A stretch of 64,000 bases of DNA from Nautilus pompilius (lineage: Eukaryota > Mollusca > Cephalopoda > Nautilida > Nautilidae): NCBI GenBank assembly GCA_018389105.1, contig JACATO010000998.1, positions 1 to 64,000 of the forward strand. The letters run 5' to 3'. Below are positions 24,901-39,800 of the stretch, piece by piece (the stretch's first letter is position 1; the number at the start of each line of letters is the position of its first letter). The notes beneath the pieces are model-generated. The model was not told the DNA's origin and made no database searches. It was given only the letters and a program-made list of their open reading frames with translations. The position numbers were made by a program, and so were the translations under genes.

Positions 24901-27900
24901 CTGTTTTGGAGTCCTGACCAAATAGAAAATTTTGTGCAATATAATAGTAAGAAAGATCAGAGTCATCTTAAATATTAGCTAGAAAGCAAATTTTGCTTAG
25001 TTAGCCTTAAATACAATCCCACTGTCTTATTTTGTTCTCAGTGCTTTGACTGCTTTTGAACATTTAACAATATTTTTGGTATGACTGCACAGCTGAGTCC
25101 ATGACATGGTGTGGTATCCTGCTAAAGCAGAGGACATGGCTCAGTTTCACAAACCCCCAATAGCATTGTTTCTCTCACTTCTCCAAGCCAATCACTTAGT
25201 GTTAGTTTCCACAGCAATTCCAGTTTGTTCCCATAACTGAATAGATGAGCTTCAATAGAATAATCCAATGTGTGCGCCAAGGAGGATACTTCATTGATGT
25301 TCTTAAACTAATCATTACCCGGCTTCAGTTTCAAGGTTTCCCAGTACATACACCATTAACCTGTCTTCTGATTTACCTACAGTCCCTCCTTTATGAGTTG
25401 CTAGAATCAGCTAGACTGGCAGAGGGTTTGCAAGAAAAAACACATTTTTCTTAATTTTATTTGCAATTGTATTAAGGTGATTTCATTTTACTTTTTTTTA
25501 TCACAATGAATCCATAAGTTTGTTCCATCAACAAATGACTGTTGCATATGCATTTTATAGCACCTGACATGTTACTGTAACCAGCCAGGTTACAGACCCA
25601 AGTTCATAAACAATACACCTGTAGAAAACTATTTTTGATTACAAACTTCAACCTCAGATATTTATGATTATCACTACCACTGTTGATATAAAACTATCAA
25701 TAGGTTGGAAAAACATTTTCTCTTGCCATCTTTGAGATATTCTCAATAAGAACTATTGGGTTTAAAAAATAACTTTTGTTAACCTCAACTTCATTTCATT
25801 TCCAACATTCTTATAGCATAAATCTCTGTTAACCATTTTCTACTTTCTCTGCTAACAAGAACAGTTTCTATATTAGTTGAAAAATAAAAGAAAAGCAATT
25901 TTTCAGCAATATGGGAAGATAATTTCTAAACTGTTCTAAAGCTCTTAAATCCATTTCCTTATTTTTAACCAGATCTAAAAATTCTAGTCAGTCAGTCAGA
26001 GAGAACAGAATATTGTACCTGCTACACATTAGTACATACATTCAATCACCTGAAATTCCTTTCAAATTGGGCATAAGAGGGACCATATTAGTGCAATCCA
26101 TGAGGTGGTAAGAAAAGGTCATCTTTTGAACTAATTGTCCAACTAAAGACATTATTTATAAATTTATCAGCAGAGTCAGAACATGTGTTACTAACATTTC
26201 CATTTATTTCACTAGTTTCTCCTTTTTTTAAATATCTTCCTTTTGTTTTACCCTGTAAAGTTTATTTCCTTTGTATTCATTTCAACTGCATAATCAAGTT
26301 ATTTTTTATTAGTCTTCATAAAACGAGCACTTGCATGTGATATGTGCCATTGAAATTTCTACATTTAACCTTTTGCAACCAGATCTGCTTTTTATTTCAC
26401 AGGCATCCTTTCTTATGTGACCTTTTACTAAATATCTGCTACATCACTATTCCTCACTTTCATCCTTTAGAAATATCTAGTTATATTATTTATTAATTTA
26501 CTTACAAGAGAGATTACTGAAGCAAGTGCAACAGTTATTGCAGCTGAACTGTCCTTCAAAATGTCTTCACTCCATCTTGTCTTGGATCACTGCAGCTTGG
26601 TTGAGAGGTGGATAAACAAGCCTAAGACAACACCCCCATTCTCTTATGTAATGCCTAGGTGTACAAGCTGCAGGTCCAGGTACTGATGACAGCTCTTGCT
26701 ATCATGGGACAAACTGGCAGTTCAGCAGCAGCTCAAGCATCCAGGAAACCTTGTTTGTCTCACACAGACAGGACCCTAAAAATGTACTACACGAGACAGT
26801 AATCTGAAGTGCCCAAAGTATGGTTGCTGGTACTGAGCCTATACATCAGTCTAAAGAGCAACAATCAATGTTTCTGATGACTGCAACCCAAAAGCATTTG
26901 TACCCATCATCCACCCCCTGAGATAAATGGAGGCCCATTTCTTTAGGTAAACATTAATTCTTATATGATGTTACTCATTTTCTCTAATATTTGTAGTAGA
27001 ATGTCACTATTCTTCATTATAATAGCTGTTGAAGTTAGATTTATATTACTTTATTTATTATTTCTTTAAAATGGTATCCTTACAATCTACTAAACCAATC
27101 GCTGTCAATAATTTCTTCATAAACATAATGCAAATATTTTTAAAGCAAAATTAGTGGATGCTTGAATTAAGTCATGGACTCTCATTTTTTCTGAGGAGGA
27201 AATCCTTTAAACTCTTAACAATTCTTTTAAGTTTCTACTTCTGACCTTTTGTTGCAAAATTGTATTGTTGTTGCCTAGGGAAAGTGAATAAAAATAACAT
27301 TAAAATTAAAACCTGATGCTTCATTAATATAATAAATACAAATTTGATTGATTAAAAATGAGTGAACAATTGGCAGATAACATGATTCATTGAGCACTGA
27401 TGATTTGAGGGAGGTGGGAGAGAGAAATGTGTGACTCAGGGAGTAGAAGCAGGTAGGATCCCTTTAACAGCCCAGGTAAATGAGAAGCAGACTAATTTCA
27501 TTTTAGCTACTTCTGTTCCAGCTTAGCTTTTGAGTCCCATAACACCTCAAGCTGGCCAACTGAGCAACTTTGTTTGTTTGTTCTTAAATCTTTATATCTA
27601 TCAAAACAAGATTATTTTCTAAAATATCAAATAAAAACTAGAATTAAAATTTCAATTTTTAAAAAAATATTACTTCTTAGTTCTCATCTTTAGTAATTAA
27701 TTAACAATTGTTATTTTAAAAGTAGCAACCAACCTTTAAATATTTACACTTATTTTGTCCAATGAATTCCAACACATTTACTAGCAGTGTTGTCCGTATT
27801 CCTTGATGATATACATAGGGGTAATGTTTGCTGAATCTACAGGCTGCTAGTCCCCAGAAATTCCTGAAGAACACATAGCTCTATCCCTATAACATTTAAC

Positions 27901-30900
27901 CTTATATTATTTTTAAAAATTCTTTTTAAATCAGAATGTACAAGCTATTGGAGTCAGACTAGTCAGTGATGCTCACAGCCTCAGTCAGTACCCATGGTTC
28001 TCCAATCCAGGAATAAGCAGACTGGATGAAATTTTTTAAAAAAAGAAAAAATTGTCTACACTTACTGATTTGTTATTTTCTTCTCAAAATCTGTCAAAAC
28101 GTTTTCAATGGTATGAAACTGGGCCTCCACTGCTTTCACATTGATGGCTGGTAATGCAAAAGAATGGCAGCTTAGTAACAAGCCTGTGTAAGTAATAACT
28201 ACAGTGCACACATTCCGCTTATCTTTAGTGCTCCATCTTCTCTCCTCCCCATCATTTCCAGAAATGTCTAAATATTGCTAGATTTTGTAGTTTGTTAAGA
28301 ACCCAACCCTCTGTAAATAAAACAGGTTATATTTTTGTACTGTTCAAAAGATGTACTGACAGAAAAGTTTAGAATTAATGCAGTAACTTGAAGTTAAATA
28401 ATGAAATTTGATTGATTTCTTATTTTTAATATCAGAAGAGTTTTATTTATTATAATCCACATGCACAACTAATAAATCTTACAAACTCAGAATCCCTGTG
28501 GCAACAGTAGGCTAAGGTGCTCATCAAAAACTATCTTGAAAACTTAGTGACTGACAGTTAATGGGTTCAAGATGCGGTCAGGGCTGATGTACAATCACAA
28601 AAATAGAAGTTACTGTAAAAACAAAAATTATACCATAACTTAACATTAATACAATCCAAAACAGTTCCTCCCAAAACTGTCTGTTTCTGTCATCAAGGTA
28701 CAAAGAATCTAAATCTTGTAGTTAGTTCAGTTGCCACTAACAAGGTGATGGAAAATACCCAAACTAACTATTTTCTGTAATAAGAAAAGTTACCAAATTT
28801 CTTTAAAGGTATTGTTTTAGTACTAGTGGTTAATTATTCTATCAAAAATTCTATTAAATAAATAATTTAAAAAATTTTTGTCTCAATGTTGCAACTAAGA
28901 GTGTGGCATAAGTGGCAAAATCATTAACCGTGTTTCTTACATAGTTATCTCCCTTGTCAAATATCTATTTTAAATTAAAAAGCAGATAATCAACAATTGA
29001 TAACTAAAAGTACAGAGCAACATGTAGCTAACTGATGCATTACTAATCGAGTTATCCTTGTGTTTTCTTTTCCAGTCATAGAGCAAAGCAGTGTAACCAA
29101 GTCAAGCTGATTTGGTGCATGTCATGTTGGGTATTTACAGATCAGGTATGTTTTTTAATTTTACATACACTATTATGATAGATTCTTGAAACTTTGAAAC
29201 TTCTGATTGTGTCGAAATTTCAGGCTTTTGGTTGTAAGACTTTGACAACGTCATTACAAGAATGTTAGTTTCTGCTGCAAATTTTCTTGTTGCTAATAGC
29301 TTCTTAACAACTGATTGCTGGTAAAATAATGTGCACCATGTCACATGACATGGTTATAGATAGCAAAAAGTCCACAATGTCTTGTCAAGACCTGGTTATA
29401 GAGAATGCATACTTTTAGTATTGTCAATTTTTGGTATGATGTACCTGGAGTGGTTAACTAATAAGCAAAAATGACTAAAACTAAGCAAACATTTACACTT
29501 TTGAAAACACCGGTACTTAACAGATAAACAAGCTGTTTGATGTAGACCATAGGTATTCAGATTTTTTATCAAATTTTACATACCTGCAGACAACTCAGGC
29601 TCTACATCAGATGCTGTTATCACTCCATACTGGTTCTTCACACAAACCTGCATTTTAATAAGAACATTCTTGTATTTTTCTAGATTGAATACATATGATA
29701 TCGTGGAATAATAAGAAATCACTGCTACAAGTAAAATATACTACATAATAAGATTGGCAAAACATTTCAGATTTTAGCAACTCCTGTTCTCCAGCCCACA
29801 TGTTCAAATCTTTAACTACACCTAATAAAATATCTCTTTAACAGTCCTGATCTACGAGGTCTGTTGAAAAAGTATATGACTTTATTTTTGCCAGTGGGAA
29901 GTAATGATGTTAGAGAGGCAAAATTGTACATAGTGGAGCCGCATGCCTTCATGTGCATGCATGGTTTTTGTCGGGCTTGCTGGATGCATCAGTCACTGTC
30001 AGACAGCCAGCGTGTGAGGTGCTGTACTACTTACTCGTCGCATTTTCATTTCGCCTGTGATGATGGAACATGTGGAGCAACGGTCTTGCATCAAGTTTTG
30101 CCAAAAGCTTGGAGATACCCAAGCGGAAACAATTCGCAAAATTCAACAGGCTTTTGGTGACAATGCCATGGGTGTTACCCAAATAATAGAATGGTACAAC
30201 AGATTCAAAGATGGCCGCACATCGGTGGAGAGTGACCAGTGTTCCGGAAGGTCGTCAACAAGCTGCAATGCAGTTGTTATCGAGAAAGTGCGGACCTTGA
30301 TAATGGAGGATTGTCGTTTGACAGTGCGGGAAATTGGTGACGAGGTTGGGATCAGTAAAGATTCTGCACATGCAATTTTAAAGGAGGATTTGGGCTTGCG
30401 CAGAGTGGCAGCAAAATTTGTGCCCAAGCTGCTTTCTTAACAACAACTTCATCTTGAGGTTGCGCAGGACCTGCTGGATACTGCCAACAGGGATCCTGAG
30501 TTCCAGAATACCATGATAACTGGAGATGAGATGTGGGTGTATGGGTACGACCCGGAAACCAAAGCTCAGTCATCACAGTGGAAGCACCCAACGTCACCAA
30601 GGTCCAGAGAAAAATCAAGGTGATGCTGACTGTTTTCTTCAACTACTGAGGTGTTGTGCATCACGAGTACACACCAGAAGGACAAACAGTTACAAAGGAG
30701 TACTATCAGGAAGTCCGCCGTCATCTTTGTGATGCAGTTCAGCGCAAGAGACTGGATCTGTGGGCCCCGCAAAACTGGCAGCTGCATCATGACAACGCCC
30801 TGGCTCATTTGTCGTAGTTGATCCAAGGTTTCTTGGCAAAGAAAGGCATTTTGCTCATTCGCCAGGCTCCCTACTCTCCAGACATGGCTCCTTCTGACTT

Positions 30901-33764
30901 CTGGTTGTTCCCAAAAATGAAGATGCCACTGAAAGGCTCCCGCTTTGAGAGCCAAGAGGACATCATGCAGAATGCGACGGTGGAGCTGAGAGCCATTCAG
31001 GAAGAAGCATTCCAGACGTGCTCCGAACAGTGGAAGGATTGCTGGGCTAAGTGTGTGGAGGCACAAGGGGCCTACTTTGAAGGGGATTAGCAATTGAATG
31101 CCACCAAGTATGTAATTTTTTTTTTCCCAGCCTAAGGTCGGATACTTTTTCGACAGACCTCGTACTTCCTGGTAGATGAACTGGAACTGACAAAATAATG
31201 TCCTGTTTAATAATGAAAGGGAGATAACTCTTAAACATTGTCAAATCTATTTTGTACAAGTAATAATAATAATAATAATAATATTAAGAGTGAAAACTTA
31301 TTTTTGCAAGCTGTAGTTCTTACATAGCATCAAGCAGACAAGATTTACACTGGAACTGTAGGGGTTTTCTGTTTTAAGGTTCCATATATGGTTTCTGGCA
31401 GCACAGTGATCCTGGAAAATTACTGTACTGCTAAGATCAAGGGGCCTGAGTTCGAATCCTGGTCAGTACAAGCTTGGTTTGACATACCTCTTGGTATCGT
31501 TTCCTCTTCATCAACTAGCCACGAAAGTTTCCCCAGCTTCCTTCCAATGCAAAAATGAAGAGTTCTAAACCCCCGTTCATTGGGGAAAGCAACAGAAAAA
31601 CAGCTCATCTGTTTATCTCTCTAGTATGCCTCTGAACCATAAACCTGTGAAACTACTGATGATGATGTTGATGATGATAATTTTGTTTCTACACTACAAC
31701 AACCTACCTAACCAATAGAACTTAGTTGCTAACTTATCCCAATTTTACCTGGTTTTCAAGCATATTTTTTTGCATTAAGTGCATAATTTTAAATAACGAA
31801 ATTTAAGTATTTTTTTTTTTTAGATTTTAGCTTTATAAACTTTATAGACTGAAAAACGAAACCATCCTCAAAACCAAATAAATGCAACAGAAGAGATCAC
31901 CATGCAAATTACCATAATAATGGAAAGCCAGACTTACCCCATTCAGGACCCAAAGGTTTGGAATATCCTTTAATAACTGCTGTTCATATGAAGGAAAATT
32001 GTCAACTATGGGGTTTGGTGAAAGGGCCAGTTCAGTAAGCTCAGACAACTTGGATAAAGAACACTAAAAAAGGGGATAAAATATAGGTATTTATTTAAAA
32101 ATTGAAATTATTTTAATGCAGAGAACATTATAATATACTGTCAGAAAACCAGAGATAAAAGAATATTCTTCAACTAACAGCCAGAAATGACTGCTCAAGC
32201 AAAAAACAGCAGTTTATGTTTGAAAGCTTTCATTCTTTCAGCTCCTGTAGCTTGTCTCTTGCATGGCAGAGTACACACTGAATCCATCAGCATTTGTTGC
32301 ATCTAAATCTGGTTGCATAAGTTCCTGTGATCTTGCAAATAAAGTCCCCTGCCATCTATTGCTTAATAGCTGCACAACCCACAGTTTACTAAAGATAACA
32401 ATTCTTAAAGAAAACAAACAAAAATCAACCAGTATTCAACATGAGAAACAAAAAAAGAAAAAAAATATGTAAATATCTGTAGTATTGGACTATCAGTTTA
32501 AAATATCTCCAAGGAGGGATGAAGTGAGATAGAATTATAGATCATGGAGATAAAACTAAGGACAGACTGTGCCATGGACAAATAATATGCAAAACCCTGG
32601 ATATGTAGGCTTTATATCTACTGCAGATTAACAAAAATACATGCCAAAAAAGTTCTCAGGAGTGTTCAACTCTCTAGTATGTATCTGAGCATGTACCTGC
32701 CAAACCACTGATTATGATGATGATGATGATGATGATGATGGCGGCAAAAGATTGCCAAAATACAGGTTTTAGTTCTACTAACAAGGTGATGGAAAATCAT
32801 AAAGCTGGTTTCTTCCAATAAAAATTGTAAAGGAAGATGGAGTTACATTGGTTGGTAGGTAAGCAATAATTTATGGAATGAAGTCAACATAAAGGCCTCA
32901 GGGGAAAAAAGCCAAAAAATATGGAATGGGAGGGCTGGTTAGAATGTTCAGAGTAAACCCTTTTTTAACAAGTAGCTAATTAATTAATTTCTGACCAAAA
33001 TTACTCTGCAAAAGTCAGCATGTCAACCTCTTCCACTGAAAGCAGTTGAGAAGTCAGACTGAGATTGCCCAAATAGCAGAAAGAAAGCCTTTGATTAGAA
33101 GTTGTAATAAGAAAAAATGCCTTGACTGGGCTAAACAACATCAGGACACCTTGGTGCAACATAATATGGTTGGATGAGAACAAGTTTGAAATATTTGCTT
33201 CTAAATGTTGAGTATGCAAAAAAAATGAACAGAGAAAAGTAGGTGGGAAGTTGAGTTTTCCTACAATTAAGCATGGTGATGGAAATGTGAAAGTACAGGA
33301 TTGTCTTGCTACTTATTCAACTGAGGATTTGATAAGAATTAAAGAGATTTTAGCAAAGGATAAATATCACAACATTCTCAAAATTGCAGAATTTTCTTTG
33401 GAGCATCATTTTGTTAAGAGATGGGCTTTATAATGCAACAAGATGGTGTGAACCACACTGCAAAGCTCAATGCACAATACCTTCTTAAACACATGGTTTG
33501 ACACCTTCAATCTCCAAATCTGAACTCATGTGGGATGAACTAGATCAGAGAGTCAAGGAAAGAGACCAGCTGCTGTCAATCAGCTCTAGAACTACTGACA
33601 AGACAAATGAATAGGAGGGTACCTACAAGACAATATTTTGAAAACGTTACTAAATAGAATGGCAAAAATACTCATATGTGCAACAATTATTCTTGAAAGG
33701 TGGCTTATTCAATGAAGAAAGCTTGAAGTTATAAAGTCACAACTAATGGTTTATGTATATGTAT

Positions 33765-33809
<45 letters not shown>

Positions 33810-36800
33810 TAGAGATACATGTTTCAACTGAGTTTTTCATGGTATTTTTGCTGGAATAATGCACAAACACAATTCCTTAACATTGTAAAACAAATCAGAA
33901 TGTTTTAATTTACCATATGCTCCCAGCTGCTGATGAGGTTTCCTGATAAAAGAAGAATTTCCAGGTTTGGAAACTGGCTAGGAAGATGAAAGACATTCGT
34001 TAACTGATTGTTGGTGGCATTTAATTCTTTAAGTGACCTTTAAAATAAATAAATAAATAAATACAGTGATAGGAATCACAATCAATGCCAAAACTTATTG
34101 GAGAAAACACTATAAATACTGAAAAACAAACAAAATTCCCATCAGCTTGAGTGGATGACTTACTTGGAGTTCCCAAGACTATCAAGGCTGGTAAGAGAAT
34201 TGTCTGATACATTTACAATCTAAAATAATAAAAAAATAAGAATCATTTACACAGTTTTTACAATTTTTTTAAATGCTAAGATTTATTATAAAATAAAAAA
34301 TACAATAAACATCTATAAAAATATAACAAGATTTTAACTCACTGCTTTTATTCAGCATCTAAACTAAATTATTTTGGGATCTAGTTAGCTGACTTGAGCC
34401 ACATTAACATTTTATGTATGCATTCACATGTGAGCAAGACAATTAAAACAATGGTTGTATTTAATGATTCAAGGTACTGAGAACAAACTTTTCCTCTTGT
34501 CCTCCACTGTACTGTCAAGAAGTAAATCACTGTCTCTAAAGATTTACAGGTTTTATTCCTAGGAAAAAAAGAAAGAAAATGAGTGCAACACCTGAACAGC
34601 ATTTGTATGTTTTACCTGTAAACAAGGAAGATCTTTCAAACCACTGACATCTGTGAGTTTGTTAAAAGAGAAGTCCACTTCCTGCAGCATTTTATATCGC
34701 TGCAAGTTTAAAACTAATTTCAGTCTGTTGTGTGTAGCGTACAACTCCTCCAGCTTTGGCAAACAGTTAAAAGCCTGCAGTATACAAAATGATACCTTTC
34801 ATTTAGTATCGCTGGCCAATAATACAACATTGAGATCACAGAAAAATTTAGTATGGAGGATTGTTGTCTACTGGTGTAAAACTTCTATTAATTGATAAAT
34901 CACAGCTAACAAAGTGATAATACAGTTGGTGCTTTTGTATAAAAGTTATAAGCTATTCAAAACATTTAAAAAAAAGGAAAAGCTTTATATCACAGATTAC
35001 ATAGAAATCTGAAAGTTCTGTTAAAGTTCCAAGACTTCTGAATTTGGTGCAAGGTGTGTCCGTTATTCCATGTCTATTAAGACTTCAATTTAGTTTCATA
35101 TCACATTCTCTCTCTTTCATTACAGATGTGCTGATATAATCACCTATTATACTGGACCTACAACATAATGTAGCGTCAGTAGCAGACAAACAGAATAATC
35201 ATGAAGTGTATAGTTTAGTGAAGAAACATGTAATATAATTTTAATAACACATTCATTACTTTATAAAGAACTAATCAAAGAGTTTCGTTTAATTATTGTA
35301 CAGTCTGCAAACCTCTAACAGTGAACTTTTCTCTTTGTTAAGGGAGTAAAGATTTGTTGTTATTTATAACTGGTCACAAAAGCAAAAGACCATCCAAAAA
35401 AATTCAAAACTTATACCGGCTATAGTTTTTATCATTCAAAAGTCACAATCTCCTATTAATTCTCTTAACACCAGTGATTATCATGCTTCCACTCATTAAA
35501 TTAGACTATCTAGCCTTGCCACAATCAATATCAACTATACCAATTAGGACAGACAACTAAATTTAATCTGTTTGTGAATAACAAAACTAGTATACAGTTA
35601 ATTATTAATTACATTATTGAATAAAACATTGTTAACATGGGCATTTGCTTTTTTCTTACTTACCATTAAATCATCCAGTTTATTGAAACTTACATCAATG
35701 CTTCTCAGATTAGAGCATGATGCTAACTCTCTACTTTCAATTTTCTGGATCTTGTTGTTATCTAATCGCAGGACCTGTAAGTTTTTCATTTTACTCAAGC
35801 CTTTACCTAAATGATATTAATAATAAGAATAATAGTAATAGAATACATGCATTGTTAAAGGGATACTTAATTTGCACAAAAGATGAAGCCATAGATTTTT
35901 TTTGTTGAATATTTTTTCATTTAAATGAAGAAAAAAAAAACAAAAAGTTGTCTCCCTTAGATTGAACTGTACCAACTAAACAATTTTTAAGAAATATTGA
36001 GAAATATTTTAACTTCTATTCAAAGGAAAGCTGATCAAATACAAACAACAAAATGAATGTTTAAATCCTTAAATAATTAGACCTCTTCGCTTGTAGATGT
36101 GAGTGAAAGCCAGAGCATCTGGCTGGGAAAGAAAACAGCAATGAAAAACATGCCAAAGAGATTGGCCATAACCACAGGAAGCAGAGTCAGGACCTTAACA
36201 CTTTCAGGATGAACAACAAACATCTATGTCATTAGCACAATGCTTTAACGAAGCAAATGGAGATTTTTGTCATTTTGTGTTTCCATAATTATTTAGTGGT
36301 GACAATTGCCAATTTTCTTCATTTTAAATTTATAGGTACTTTGCATTTAGTTCAAGGGTGTGTGATATTATGATACGTCACCATCCAAGATGGCACCCCA
36401 CCATATATTTTGCAAAAAAAAGGTCCAGTTCTGAAAGTGTTAAGCAGACTAACCACGATCTACCACACTACACTGCCCATTAATCATCTGATTTATACAA
36501 AGTTTACTGCCATCTCCATTGGTGAGCAAAATGCTGATTACATTAAAAGTACATCCCACTTAGCACAGTGGTTGACCATTCAGATCTCCAGAGATTCAGT
36601 TGGATTCAATGGACTGCCAGTAACGTGGTTTATTTCCATACCATTACACTGTAGGAATATTTTCTTAATTATTGGTAGACTGAAATAAATTCCTGATTCC
36701 ATACAAATGTCAGCCTTAATAATAAAGAGTGGTCATCACCAATTACATAACAATGACATTAATTATAAATATAACTGTGACTAAGTAATGGATAATATGT

Positions 36801-39800
36801 ACATATAAAAAGAAAAAAAAGCAGCTTAAACTAAAGAATTTTATGTAAAATACGTTATAATTTGAATTTTGTCTTTCCTAAACCAAGAGTCAAGAAAGTT
36901 AGAAATTACTCAATATTTTGCTAAAAGCTTTTTCCATTGATTCTGTGCAAGCACAGCTTTAATAATATTTGCTCTGGTTGCTGTTGTTCTGCTCAACCAC
37001 TGCCAGTCACTAGATACTGCTTACCTAAAGTATCCAGGAAAGAAACCTACTAAAAATGTTTCAGTTGTACACGTTTATTTCTAATTATATCCCATCCCAA
37101 ACAACACAAGCAGTAAAAGAGCATTGATAATTCTGTCTTCCTGTGTGTGTTGTTAGTGGCTAATTGTTCCATATACACACTAACAGTGAAAGAAACTTCT
37201 AAATGCAGAACTCATAAAATATCAATGATAAGGCCTAAGCTAAACACAAGGGGGACAACAGCAACAATGAGAGCAGCTGTGTACTTATATCGCTTGAAGA
37301 TGAGAAATATGAGAATTTCAGTTAAAAACCAGGGCCACGTTACATCAAGGACACTAAATTTGCATTATAAAAATGTTCTGTATGATGCTAGAATTCAACA
37401 TCAATTTTCCAGTGTTTACTGTCTTGGGCCCTCTTGACTTCAGGTCTCGGCCTTGACCTTGGCTTTAGTCCAAAAAATTGGAAGACTTGGGTATTTCAAA
37501 CTGGTCAGGTATAATTTTTCATACTGATAACAAATTTTTTTTTTTCAAGCAGAATTAAAATAAGTGAACTTGAGATGCCAAAAAAACCAAAAAAAAACTA
37601 CAGCCTCATCAAAAAAAAAAGCTCCAACGAGTAAAATACTCAACAGAACAACACTTTCTACATGAGCAAAGACGCCAGGCTGTGGGGACTGTTCCACCTA
37701 CATTAATACAACCAGTAGAGCAATGCTAGCAGTTCTTAAACTCAAGGCACATTTTCAGAGACTGACTACTGGGGTTCAGTGCAGGAACAAAAAGTTCACA
37801 AAAGAAGTTTTCTTTTGTTGGAAAAGATATTCTGCAGTACAGCCACATCAGTACCTGTTGAGAGGGTATTTAATCAGAGTGGACTGCAAATGCAAAGAAT
37901 AGGAGATAGGCTTAGTTGATACTTTTGAAGTGCTACTCTAAGTAAAATAAGTAAATCACAAGTTTTCCTTGTGATTGACTTGGTTCTGAATGAATTTCTT
38001 TCTATCTTGCCAACATAGTAAATGATAAAATACAAGCACAGAACAAATGCTGTAATCAGTTTTGACAAAAAGGCCCTTATCCATAAACTTTTAGCACCAT
38101 GTAAAATTTATACCCGTTTTTCTTCCTAATGAGAGGAGCCCTTTATGAGGTTCATTTTTGAGTTTGTATTCATTGTTCAATAAACCTGCATGTTTGATTG
38201 CGATCTTGTCTTTCAAAATTCTTGAGACTGGCTTGATTTTGAAGCACCTAACCTTCACACTGATCTCTGCCTACAGCCTTGACTGACCTTCACCTTAAAG
38301 CCTTGTGTCCTCAGATGACCTTGACCTAAAATAAACGGCTCCTAGCCTTGAATCAAAAACTGGTTTAGATGCTGGCAATAAATACACAGCAAAGAAAAAG
38401 GCCTTTTTAAACGTCTGGATAAGTTTCTTAGCTGGAACAAGAAATCTTAATGTTTTTTATTGATGGCCGTCATTGCTTGACCAGACATCAACAGCTGGCT
38501 TGAAAATATAGCCAAGGTTTTAACCATACCTACCAATGGCTTTAATTCTGTTATGTTGTAGCTGTAACTCAGCCAGTTTGGTCAGCCTAAAATAAATAAA
38601 AGCATGTACAGATTATAGTAACCCATTTCCAGAGTCAGAGAGTTACTATCTACAGACAGGGAAACTCTAATAAATTTTAACAGATCACCAATGTATATTA
38701 AAAGGTAGTTGGTAATCAGCCTGTATTTAACAAACCCACCAAGTACTTATTACACTATAAATGAATAACTAAAAAAAAATAGTGAAAATAAAATATTAAA
38801 ATGATTTATTTAACAGCTTCATTCGCTGCATGCAATTCTGAAAGGGAACAGATGCTTGATTTTCCCAAAGTTACAGGAATTAGCCCTTGAAATCATCAAT
38901 TAATTTTTTTCAGTATTATTTTTCTATTAAATAGTTCCTGATACTTTTAAATGAGTAAACCATTCAACATATTTGACTTAGGCCAATCATTAAAGTGTGC
39001 TAGGATCCACATCATATTCTTACATAATTCCAAACAATATTTATATTATTATAAATCAAAAACAATGAAGACGATTAAAAAAATAGTGACACCGTCATCT
39101 CCTGTTTCTTAAACTTCAAAATTTCTTTCATTTATAGTGGTTTTTAAACTTTACTAGTGGCTCCTCCTGCACTCTGAATATATTCTGCAAGTGACAACAG
39201 CTATATATATGTTTGTTTTTTTTTCACTTGTCTTTAATCAGTATTTTTACAGTATCAACAAGAAACTTTAAATTGCAAAATATTTTAATTAAATGAAAAC
39301 ATTACTAAAATCATGAAGCCAATAATTTACTTTTATTAGTGTGATGTGTGGGCTGGTTTTTCAGTGCAAAGTTCTTTGAATCATGGAGACATTGGTGAAA
39401 TAGCAACTCTGTTCTTTTTCTATAATCAACCGAGAGCAGTACTTTGTCTTCATGGCAGCTACAGCAGAAAATCCTGTTTCACAGAAATATTGTGTCACAA
39501 AAGGTAGAAGAATTTCCATAGCCTTGTCACTGACAAGATGGGATACTAACAAATGGATTTCTTACCCATTCATGTTTTGAGACATCTGTATCCTTAAAAT
39601 AAAATGAGAGCTGCTCTGTAAAGTGTTCGAATGTACAATAAATGGTTCAGTATTGGCTTCCATTTCACTGCTGTGAAGAAATTTTCTAATGTAGGGAACC
39701 TGTCAAAAGCTTCTTTTCCATAATTGTAGTTTCTGTTGTTCTGGGTCAGAATATTTATTTGAGGACCTTGCATTCACCTAGTTAAATGATTCTGTTTTTC

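Noticed and set aside
26560-26950. Possible retroelement fragment
   Set aside because: The composition differs slightly from the neighbours, but translations in both strands show no identifiable motif.
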